From an uncultured Hymenobacter sp. (GTDB lineage Bacteria; Bacteroidota; Bacteroidia; Cytophagales; Hymenobacteraceae), in assembly GCA_937871705.1 (NCBI GenBank), contig CALMOO010000181.1, forward strand, positions 1 to 5,058: 5,058 bases of DNA, written 5' to 3'. A program made the translations under genes and the position numbers. Below the pieces are notes generated by a model. The model made no database searches. It was not told the DNA's origin and worked only from the letters and a program-made list of their open reading frames with translations. Positions within the stretch are counted from its first letter, which is position 1, and the number at the start of each line of letters is the position of its first letter. Shown in pieces: positions 1 to 5,058 of the stretch.

Positions 1-2795
1 GTATAGGCTACGGCTGGCGCTGCGGGGGTAGGCGTCGGCACTACTGGGGTAGTAGCTGCTGCTGTCGGTGCTGGGGTAGCAACCGTTGGCGCCCCAACTG
101 TGGAGGTGGGGCTAGGGCTGCCAGCAGCAGCGGAAATAGGCGTACCGGCTGGTGCTGCTGAGGTAGCCGGCGCAGCGCCGGCCGGCGCTGGGGTCGTGCT
201 AGCTGGGGCCGGAGTAGCATGCGGGGCGGTTACCTTCGGCGCCGTTACCCGCCGCGAGCGAGAGGCCTGCCGCACCTTGTCCTGGGTAGCCGTAGCAGCT
301 GGCTGCGGGCTAAGCGCTGACGCATCGGCTGGCGCTGTAGGCGCCGGCGTTGTCACCGTGGCCGAGGGCAAGTCTTCATACTCAATGCGCAAGCGATTGT
401 CCACTTCGCCGGGCCTAAAAATAGAGATAACCGGCTTATCAGTCGAAGCCAACGCGCCCGCCAGCTGGCCACTTTCGGCTTTCTGGTAGGTAGCGGCCAG
501 CGCCTGCGCCTGCGGCACCAGTGAGCTAGTGGGGTAGTCTTTATAAAACTGCGCCACGGCAGCCCGTGCCGTCAGGGGCGGCTGGGTGCGGATGGCCAGT
601 AGCGTGCGCAGGTAGGCAATCCGGTCGTTGAGGTCGCTTTTGGGGTAGGTGCGCTCGGTGCGAGCCAGCACGGCTTTGGCTTTGGTAAACGACTGCTCCT
701 TGTAAAGCGTGAACGCCGAATCAACTCGCGCCGCCACCGCATTGTGCAGCGCCAGTTCGTGTTCGCGGTAAAGCGGGTCAGCGATGAGCTTGGCATAAGT
801 CGAATTTGGAAACTCGCGCTGAAGCGCCGCCGCGTAGAGGGTGGTTTTCTCAGCGTCGGGCAAGCCTTTGTAGTAGAGGTAAAGCAGGTAATACGCCTCC
901 GGTGCATTGGCTCCGTGGGGGTAGCGGCTCACTTGTTTGGTGTAGGTTTCGTAGCCCCGCGCCGCCTCTTTTAGTTGCTCCTTGTAGATGCCGCCCAGCT
1001 CGTACATGGCGGCTTCGGTCTGCACGTTGGAGGCTTCGAGCAGCGGTGGCGTGGTAGGTAGGGCCGCTCGATATTGGGCTACCAGGCTTTGCTGGGCGGC
1101 GGCTGGGTCAACGGCAGCAGGCGGGCCGCTGGTGGGCTTGCTCATGCCTGGGCCAGTGCCGGTAGCACCGTTCGCACCGGGTTGGCCATTGCCGGCAATG
1201 TTCGACTGAGTGCCGCCGTTCTGCTGGCCATTAGTTGCGCTAGCGGGCGTGTTCACGGTGCGCCAGTTGTCTTGCAGCCCCCGGTCGCCCCAGCGGCGGA
1301 TAAACTCGGTGCGCGCGGTGCTTAGCGCGGTTGGGTTGTCGAAATACCAGAGCGCGCCCGACGCTACGGCCGTGGTAGGGTCAAACGCGTTCGGGTTGCT
1401 GATGTCGCGCTGGTTGCCGCTGAGGGCACTGGGCGCGGCCGGGGCGCCCTGGGCTTGCTGCTGTTGAAGCTGCTGCTGGGCTTTCTGGGCAGCTAGGGCT
1501 TTCTCGGCGGCAATGCGCTTGGCCTCGATTTCGGCCGCGGCGTACTTGTTCAGGCGCGCTTCCAATTCGGAGGGGGGTAGGCGCACCAAGGCCTGCAAGC
1601 TGTCCTGCGTTTCCACAATGGTGTACTGCTTGGCAAATTCTTGCAAGATGCCCGCTCGCTCCTGAATAGCGGCGTACGTTGGGTTGTCTTTGGGCATAGC
1701 CCGCGTGGTGCTATCGTAGTAGGCAGCCGCGAGGCGATATTTCTGCAGGTTCTCGTAGTAGATACGCCCCGCCAGTAGGTAGGTGTAGCCTTGCTGCGAC
1801 TTGTTGGTGGTGGTGGCTTTGGCCGAGGTGCGCAGCAGCTTCAGCGCCTCGGGGTAGTTCTTCTGGCGGTAGGCCAGCCGCGCCATCTCGTAGTAGATTT
1901 TGTCGCGGTACTCCTTGTTCTTTGGGTCTTTCAGCAAGCCCGCGTAGTACTTGTCGAGCCGCGCCTGGTTTTGCTCGTTCAGCTCCGATACCTGGCCCAG
2001 CATCAGCTTGGCAAAAAAATCGAGCTCGTAGGGCGGGTTGCGCTTGAGTATCTCGTTGAGCTGCGCGGTGGCCTCCTTGTCTTGGCCCTGCTCTTGGTAG
2101 AGCTGCGCCAAAACGTAGCGTGTGCGCGAGCGCTCGTTCTTGAGCGGGATGAGCGGCACGGCCCGCTCTAGTTGCACAATGGCTTGCTTGGGTTCCTGCG
2201 TTTGCAGGAAATACTCGGCGCGGGTCAGAAACAGCTGGCGAGCATCTTTGCGCAGGCCCATCTCGCGGTCCAGCAAGTCTGACACGGCCTTGGCATTGTC
2301 CATTTGCTTCAGCACCAAAAAGCTGCGCATCAGCCCAATGAGCGCTTCCTGCTTGGCAAACGGGTCCTTGCTGGTGCTGTTCACATACTTAAACGTCAGC
2401 ACCGCGTCGTCAAACTCCATCTTGTAAAACCGCGCCCAGCCCACCAGCAGGTAGGCGTCGTCGGTCCAGTCGGAGCCCGGCCGGTGCTGAATGGGCAGCG
2501 AGGCCTTCTTGATGATGTCGTTCAGGTCGGCCCGCGTGGCGCGCACCGTGGTACTGTCCAACGTCGGGAAGAGGGGTAGGACGCGGTTGTAGTCGTTCAG
2601 GCGGCCCTTGTAGAGCACGTCCTCCGTGGCCGCCAGCTTCTCGCGCGCCAGAAAAAAACCGTTGTCGCGGGCCGCTACGTTGTTGATGGCATGCGAAACC
2701 AGCGACTTATCTGAGGCGCAGCCGGCTACGCCCAGGCCCGCCAGCGCTACCAGCCAGCCCCACCAAATAAGTTTAAAAGAAAATGTGCGAGTCAA
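1..2795 (-). CDS. porW: Type IX secretion / gliding motility TPR lipoprotein PorW (SprE), C-terminus cut by window edge
   Basis: Seen: one open frame of 931 codons without a stop, checked at many points. The N-terminus reads as a lipoprotein signal: charged residues R3 and K8, a Trp/Leu/Ala-rich core, then lipobox VAGC with Cys26. Helical, TPR-like repeats lie roughly at residues 110-210, 300-360, 590-645, 670-730 and 745-775. A Gln/Ala-rich helical stretch is near 408-455, a Gly/Asn/Gln-rich linker near 513-565, and an Ala/Pro/Thr-rich tail runs from 812 to the edge, with a basic island at 838-854. The segment at 483-512 (begins WYFDNP, ends DNWR, with RRWG between) is one I recognise from SprE/PorW-like proteins. 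Family knowledge: PorW/SprE is a periplasm-facing lipoprotein needed for T9SS secretion and gliding. The only in-frame initiators before the signal peptide are TTG codons; TTG at 2793-2795 gives the best n-region, TTG at 2799-2801 is the alternative. Divergent from atpZ. The PorW assignment is probable; TPR lipoprotein is near certain. Confidence 0.85.
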   Translation of the reverse strand, partial: MTRTFSFKLIWWGWLVALAGLGVAGCASDKSLVSHAINNVAARDNGFFLAREKLAATEDVLYKGRLNDYNRVLPLFPTLDSTTVRATRADLNDIIKKASLPIQHRPGSDWTDDAYLLVGWARFYKMEFDDAVLTFKYVNSTSKDPFAKQEALIGLMRSFLVLKQMDNAKAVSDLLDREMGLRKDARQLFLTRAEYFLQTQEPKQAIVQLERAVPLIPLKNERSRTRYVLAQLYQEQGQDKEATAQLNEILKRNPPYELDFFAKLMLGQVSELNEQNQARLDKYYAGLLKDPKNKEYRDKIYYEMARLAYRQKNYPEALKLLRTSAKATTTNKSQQGYTYLLAGRIYYENLQKYRLAAAYYDSTTRAMPKDNPTYAAIQERAGILQEFAKQYTIVETQDSLQALVRLPPSELEARLNKYAAAEIEAKRIAAEKALAAQKAQQQLQQQQAQGAPAAPSALSGNQRDISNPNAFDPTTAVASGALWYFDNPTALSTARTEFIRRWGDRGLQDNWRTVNTPASATNGQQNGGTQSNIAGNGQPGANGATGTGPGMSKPTSGPPAAVDPAAAQQSLVAQYRAALPTTPPLLEASNVQTEAAMYELGGIYKEQLKEAARGYETYTKQVSRYPHGANAPEAYYLLYLYYKGLPDAEKTTLYAAALQREFPNSTYAKLIADPLYREHELALHNAVAARVDSAFTLYKEQSFTKAKAVLARTERTYPKSDLNDRIAYLRTLLAIRTQPPLTARAAVAQFYKDYPTSSLVPQAQALAATYQKAESGQLAGALASTDKPVISIFRPGEVDNRLRIEYEDLPSATVTTPAPTAPADASALSPQPAATATQDKVRQASRSRRVTAPKVTAPHATPAPASTTPAPAGAAPATSAAPAGTPISAAAGSPSPTSTVGAPTVATPAPTAAATTPVVPTPTPAAPAVAY

Positions 2796-2883
2796 AGCCA
2801 AAAGCCAGAGAAGTAAGTACCGCGCAACGCTGCGCCGGGGCCAGAATGTTCGGCGGCCTACGCGCGTAACGCTCGCTGCCTCG

Positions 2884-2891
2884 TAAAATTA
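2884..2891 (-). promoter_or_regulatory. Possible -7 promoter box for porW
   Basis: On the minus strand this reads TAATTTTA, one mismatch from the Bacteroidota -7 consensus TAnnTTTG. It lies about 90 bases upstream of the TTG start and inside the only AT-rich patch of the divergent region. It also sits within the interrupted palindrome CGTAA-AA-TTACG (2882-2893). No convincing -33 TTTG lies at the usual distance, so this remains a weak call. Confidence 0.25.
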
Positions 2892-2959
2892 CGCCCTACC
2901 CCGCCGAAACTCATCGGGGCCTCACCCGTAGCTTTCGCTCCTGCTCCCTGGCTTACCTC

Positions 2960-3208
2960 ATGGCTACTAATTCGCTACCCCCCGATGATGACGAAACGCC
3001 CGGCTCCTCCGGGCGCCTGCGTTCATTCGCCAAGTACTCCGGCATTGCCTTCCAGATGCTTGCCACCATTGGCCTCAGTGCTTGGGCCGGCGTGTCGCTC
3101 GACCGGCATTTTCACGCCAAAAATCCCTGGTGGACCATCGGCCTGATGCTGGCCGGCGTGCTGGCCGCGCTCTACCAAGTCATTCGGGGCCTGACGAAGG
3201 GTGACTGA
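2960..3208 (+). CDS. atpZ: AtpZ/AtpI-family small membrane protein
   Basis: An 82-residue protein. Residues 1-22 are hydrophilic and acidic (P7 to D11). There are two predicted membrane helices, roughly 27-47 and 57-76, joined by a short polar turn containing D48, R49, H50 and K54. The YSGIAFQ start of helix 1, the G-x-x-L-D-R end and the NPWWTIGLMLAG start of helix 2 match the AtpZ/AtpI family found beside F-type ATP synthase genes. Family knowledge: AtpI assists c-ring assembly and AtpZ has been linked to Mg2+ handling around the ATP synthase. The exact role in Bacteroidota is not settled. The ATG at 2960 is the first in frame and gives the normal family length; no Shine-Dalgarno is seen. 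The gene is transcribed away from porW, with 164 bases between the two starts. Unusually, no atpB or other atp gene follows: the next gene, 288 bases on, is a pirin. Confidence 0.85.
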   Translation: MATNSLPPDDDETPGSSGRLRSFAKYSGIAFQMLATIGLSAWAGVSLDRHFHAKNPWWTIGLMLAGVLAALYQVIRGLTKGD

Positions 3209-3338
3209 GTAGGAGGGGGGTAGGCAAGTACTTCTCTCTGTTTGATAAGGCAGCCAGCAGCTTCCACCCGAAGCCTAGCGCCTAGCTGCAAGTAAGCATA
3301 GGCTATTTAACAGCTGTGATAGAGTAGGTTAGAAGCTG

Positions 3339-3360
3339 AGCCACGTGCCACCCGTGGGCT
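3339..3360 (+). other. Small imperfect hairpin downstream of atpZ
   Basis: AGCCACG (3339-3345) pairs with CGTGGGCT (3353-3360) as seven base pairs with one bulged G and a seven-base loop. It lies 130 bases after the atpZ stop and has no T-run behind it, so it is at best a weak terminator or transcript end for atpZ. It could also be chance. Confidence 0.25.
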
Positions 3361-3410
3361 ATTCAAAAACTGAGATGATGTCTTTTGCAAAAACCTTTTT
3401 GATTTGATTG

Positions 3411-3437
3411 ATGTATATACATTAAATGTAACTACAT
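3411..3437. promoter_or_regulatory. Tandem ATGTA-N2-TACAT dyads, likely operator
   Basis: Two 12-base dyads stand side by side: ATGTATATACAT (3411-3422, a perfect palindrome) and ATGTAACTACAT (3426-3437, perfect arms around AC). Their centres are 15 bases apart. The inner half-sites also form a third dyad, TACATT-A-AATGTA (3418-3430). Half-sites thus alternate ATGTA, TACAT, ATGTA, TACAT. The block ends 5 bases upstream of the -7 box at 3443-3450, so it covers about -46 to -20 relative to the expected start of transcription, where a bound dimeric regulator would block or recruit RNA polymerase. No regulator gene lies in the window, so the cognate protein is unknown. Confidence 0.55.
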
Positions 3438-3442
3438 CGGTT

Positions 3443-3450
3443 TATCTTTG
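3443..3450 (+). promoter_or_regulatory. Bacteroidota -7 promoter box of the pirin gene
   Basis: TATCTTTG matches the Bacteroidota -7 consensus TAnnTTTG exactly. It lies 46 bases before the pirin ATG, predicting a leader of about 40 bases. No TTTG is found at the usual 19-base spacing upstream; that position falls inside the ATGTA/TACAT dyads, which fits a promoter that depends on, or is governed by, a bound regulator. It probably drives both the pirin and the downstream dioxygenase gene. Confidence 0.5.
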
Positions 3451-3496
3451 TGTAGTCAACACTTGCTAGTAACCCGCATCCCTACCCCCGTCTCTT

Positions 3497-4246
3497 ATGA
3501 AGACCCGTTTTTTCCCCGCCCACGACCGTGGCCTTAAGGACATCGGCTGGTTGAAAAGCCACCTCACTTTCAGCTTCGGCCCTTACCCCAACCCCGAGCG
3601 CAATGGCTTCGGACTGCTGCGCGTCTTCAATGACGACTTTGTGGCGCCTGGCAACGGCTTCGGCCTGCACGCCCACGCCAACATGGAAATCATCTCGGTG
3701 CTGCTGGCCGGCACCATGAACCACAAGGACTCGCTGGGCTACTCCGAGGTCATTCCGGCTGGGGGTGTGCAGATAATGAGTGCCGGCGCGGGCATTCGCC
3801 ACGAGGAATACAACGTAGGCGACGACGAGGTAAACTTCCTGCAAATCTGGATTGAGCCCAAGCTTCAGAACGTGACGCCGCGCTACCAGCGCCGCCAGTT
3901 TCCGGAGGAGAAGCGTGCTAACCGCCTCACCACCATCGTGAGCAACGAAGAGGGCACCGCCCACTGCTGGATAAACCAGAACGCGCGGCTCTCACTGGGC
4001 TATTACACCGAGGCACAAACCGTTGACTACACTTTTGCGCCAGCTAATAAACTGCTCTACGTGTTCGTCATCAGCGGCGAAGTGCGGGTAGGCGAGCAGC
4101 TGCTGAGCCAGCGCGACGCTCTGGGCATCTGGGACACCACCGGCACCGTGCGCCTGGACTGCGCCGCTGACACGCGCTTTCTGCTCATCGAAGCGCCCAT
4201 AAATCACTACCAAATTACCGGGCTCCTACCCCCACCGAGGGGGTAG
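3497..4246 (+). CDS. Pirin family protein (YhhW-like, metal-binding bicupin)
   Basis: A complete 249-residue protein. The N-terminal cupin (about 15-120) carries the pirin signature: GFGLHAHANMEI with H58 and H60, then GAGIRHEE with H102 and E104. These correspond to the three His and one Glu that hold the iron in characterised pirins. The C-terminal half (about 150-235) forms the second cupin, which lacks such ligands, as is usual. Family knowledge: E. coli YhhW has quercetin 2,3-dioxygenase activity, while human pirin is a redox-sensing nuclear cofactor; the native bacterial substrate is mostly unknown. The protein is predicted cytoplasmic, with no signal peptide. The ATG at 3497 has no Shine-Dalgarno, as is normal in the phylum, and the protein start (MKTRFFPAHDRG) matches the family. 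The last residues, LLPPPRG, are encoded by a strong hairpin that includes the TAG stop, so this tail may be a by-product of the hairpin. The dioxygenase gene follows after 35 bases. Confidence 0.93.
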   Translation: MKTRFFPAHDRGLKDIGWLKSHLTFSFGPYPNPERNGFGLLRVFNDDFVAPGNGFGLHAHANMEIISVLLAGTMNHKDSLGYSEVIPAGGVQIMSAGAGIRHEEYNVGDDEVNFLQIWIEPKLQNVTPRYQRRQFPEEKRANRLTTIVSNEEGTAHCWINQNARLSLGYYTEAQTVDYTFAPANKLLYVFVISGEVRVGEQLLSQRDALGIWDTTGTVRLDCAADTRFLLIEAPINHYQITGLLPPPRG

Positions 4247-4251
4247 GGAGC
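4222..4251 (+). other. GC hairpin spanning the pirin stop codon
   Basis: GCTCCTACCCCC (4222-4233) pairs with GGGGGTAGGGAGC (4239-4251) around the five-base loop ACCGA: twelve pairs with a single bulged G. The stop codon TAG (4244-4246) is inside the right arm. There is no T-run after it, so it is not a classical intrinsic terminator. It could attenuate transcription into the dioxygenase gene, stabilise the upstream transcript or be a processing site. The two arms are an inverted pair of the CTACCCC heptamer that recurs across the window. Confidence 0.6.
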
Positions 4252-4281
4252 AAGCTTACCTACCTTCTTACTTTATTCATC

Positions 4282-5058
4282 ATGGAAAACCGCATTCTTG
4301 GCTTGCACCACATCACGGCCATTGCTGGCAATGCCCAGCGCAACTTCAACTTCTACACGAAAGTGCTAGGCTTGCGCTTCCTGAAGAAAACCGTCAATTT
4401 TGACGACCCTGGCACGTACCACTTCTACTTTGGCGACGAGAGCGGCTCGGCGGGCACCATCCTCACGTTCTTCCCCTGGGAGCACATGACGCCCGGCCGG
4501 CGCGGCCCCGGCCAAGCCACCGAAATCGGCTACACGGTGCCCACCGGGAGCCTCGATTTTTGGATGCAGCGCTTTGAGGCCAATGGCATTACCTATAACA
4601 AGCCTGCTGAGAAATTTGGCGAGCGCTACCTCACCTTCCTCGACCCCGACGGCCTGAAACTGGAGCTGACCGAAGTAGCCGATGACTCGCGCACACCCTG
4701 GCCTACTCCCGAAGTAGGAGCCAACGTGGCCACCCGCGGTTTCCACCACATCACGCTGACCCTGACGGATATTAAAGCCACCGCCGCCGTGCTGACAGAT
4801 GTATTTGGCTATAAGCTGGTAGCCGAGCACGTCAACCGCTTCCGCTACGCCACCGACGCCCTGGGCACCGCCAACATCGTGGAGCTGATAGCGGCGCCCG
4901 GTGAAGGCCGCGGCCACGTGGCGGCCGGCTCGGTGCACCACGTGGCATTCCGCGTGAAAGACGATGCTACTCAACTGTATTTCCGCGACTTGCTCTTGAA
5001 GAAAGGCCTGCAGGTGACGCCCCAGATTGACCGGCAGTACTTCCACGCCATGTACTTC
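4282..5058 (+). CDS. Ring-cleaving dioxygenase of the VOC superfamily (MhqO-like), C-terminus cut by window edge
   Basis: The first 259 codons are open and reach the right edge; relatives are about 310-320 residues, so roughly 50-60 are missing. Four VOC (glyoxalase-fold) modules can be traced: about 7-65 (starts LHHIT), 80-131 (ends KLELTE), 152-205 (starts FHHIT) and 217 onward (starts VHHVAF). The segment LHHITAIAGNAQ and the KKTVNFDDPGTYHFY stretch are typical of proteins annotated as ring-cleaving dioxygenase (MhqO/YkcA type). Candidate metal ligands are H10 and E128 in the N-terminal half, and H156 and H220 in the C-terminal half. The 64-residue H156-H220 spacing equals that of His146-His210 in the extradiol dioxygenase BphC. 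The matching Glu would be near residue 270, outside the window. Likely role: extradiol opening of catechol- or hydroquinone-type rings, in the cytoplasm; the substrate is not known. It is probably co-transcribed with the pirin. The ATG at 4282 gives the usual family N-terminus; no Shine-Dalgarno is present. Confidence 0.9.
   Translation, partial: MENRILGLHHITAIAGNAQRNFNFYTKVLGLRFLKKTVNFDDPGTYHFYFGDESGSAGTILTFFPWEHMTPGRRGPGQATEIGYTVPTGSLDFWMQRFEANGITYNKPAEKFGERYLTFLDPDGLKLELTEVADDSRTPWPTPEVGANVATRGFHHITLTLTDIKATAAVLTDVFGYKLVAEHVNRFRYATDALGTANIVELIAAPGEGRGHVAAGSVHHVAFRVKDDATQLYFRDLLLKKGLQVTPQIDRQYFHAMYF

Larger units (their letters stand above)
3209..3496. other. Intergenic region between atpZ and the pirin gene
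   Basis: This stretch holds no credible gene. The left part (to about 3360) is GC-rich, with a tandem GCCTAGC duplication at 3273-3286 and a small imperfect hairpin at 3339-3360. The right part (about 3361-3450) is clearly AT-rich, with the palindrome TTTTGCAAAA at 3383-3392, an A5-CC-T5 inverted repeat at 3389-3400, the tandem ATGTA/TACAT dyads at 3411-3437 and a promoter box at 3443-3450. An AGGAGG string at 3211-3216 is not followed by any start codon at usable spacing. The right half reads as the control region of the pirin gene. Confidence 0.7.

Noticed and set aside
100..489. A 129-codon plus-strand frame rich in Ala, Gly and Val
   Set aside because: It is the complement of the Ala/Pro/Thr tail of PorW, whose frame is continuous through this stretch.
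1804..1818. GGT trinucleotide run
   Set aside because: Only a few units, explained by consecutive Thr codons (ACC) in PorW; not a meaningful microsatellite.
1791..2427. Overlapping plus-strand frames of 126 and 101 codons
   Set aside because: Both are opposite the TPR region of PorW; the minus frame gives a coherent helical-repeat protein while these do not.
2929..2936. TAGCTTTC as a -7 box for atpZ
   Set aside because: One mismatch at the conserved final G, no -33 element, and a predicted leader of under 20 bases; too weak to list as a feature.
3211..3216. AGGAGG resembling a Shine-Dalgarno site just after the atpZ stop
   Set aside because: No start codon follows at suitable spacing, and the phylum rarely uses such sites; it is part of a GGGGTAG copy.
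3375..3407. A ten-codon reading frame (MMSFAKTFLI) in the AT-rich leader of the pirin gene
   Set aside because: It lies upstream of the predicted promoter box, so it would not be in the pirin transcript, and it is too short to support.
3482..3964. A 160-codon minus-strand frame opposite the pirin gene
   Set aside because: Antisense shadow of a well-conserved pirin; no recognisable motif of its own.
4366..5046. A 226-codon open frame on the minus strand, opposite the dioxygenase gene
   Set aside because: It lies entirely antisense to a clearly recognised enzyme. Its composition (Gly, Val, Ala, His rich) is what the complement of GC-rich codons produces, and it resembles no family.

Overview
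The window looks like chromosomal DNA from a Bacteroidota bacterium, most likely a Cytophagales member close to Hymenobacter. Three things point there. The leftmost gene encodes a gliding/type IX secretion lipoprotein of the PorW/SprE kind, found only in that phylum. Start codons lack Shine-Dalgarno sequences, and a TAnnTTTG promoter box lies upstream of one gene. The DNA is GC-rich and full of the heptamer CTACCCC/GGGGTAG, an impression I associate with Hymenobacter but cannot test here. The genus is inference; the phylum is well supported.

Layout: (1) 1-2795, minus strand: one uninterrupted reading frame for a TPR lipoprotein (porW/sprE), running off the left edge; its only plausible start is TTG. 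(2) 2796-2959: a short divergent intergenic region with two small palindromes and a possible promoter for porW. (3) 2960-3208, plus: a small two-helix AtpZ/AtpI-family membrane protein, here without the rest of the ATP synthase operon downstream. (4) 3209-3496: 288 bases without a gene, AT-rich in its right half, holding two tandem ATGTA-N2-TACAT dyads just upstream of a TAnnTTTG box. (5) 3497-4246, plus: a pirin with all four metal ligands of the family. (6) 4282-5058, plus: a four-module vicinal-oxygen-chelate ring-cleaving dioxygenase, cut by the right edge.

The last two genes lie 35 bases apart on one strand and probably form a transcription unit controlled from the region with the tandem dyads. 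Pirins of the YhhW type can have quercetinase activity, and MhqO-like ring-cleaving dioxygenases in Firmicutes belong to quinone/electrophile stress regulons, so the pair may handle aromatic or quinone compounds. A strong GC hairpin covers the pirin stop codon and could modulate expression between the two genes. I see no RNA genes, insertion sequences, CRISPR arrays or phage genes. No clearly undescribed system is visible; the most original signals are the tandem operator-like dyads, the stop-codon hairpin and the over-represented heptamer.
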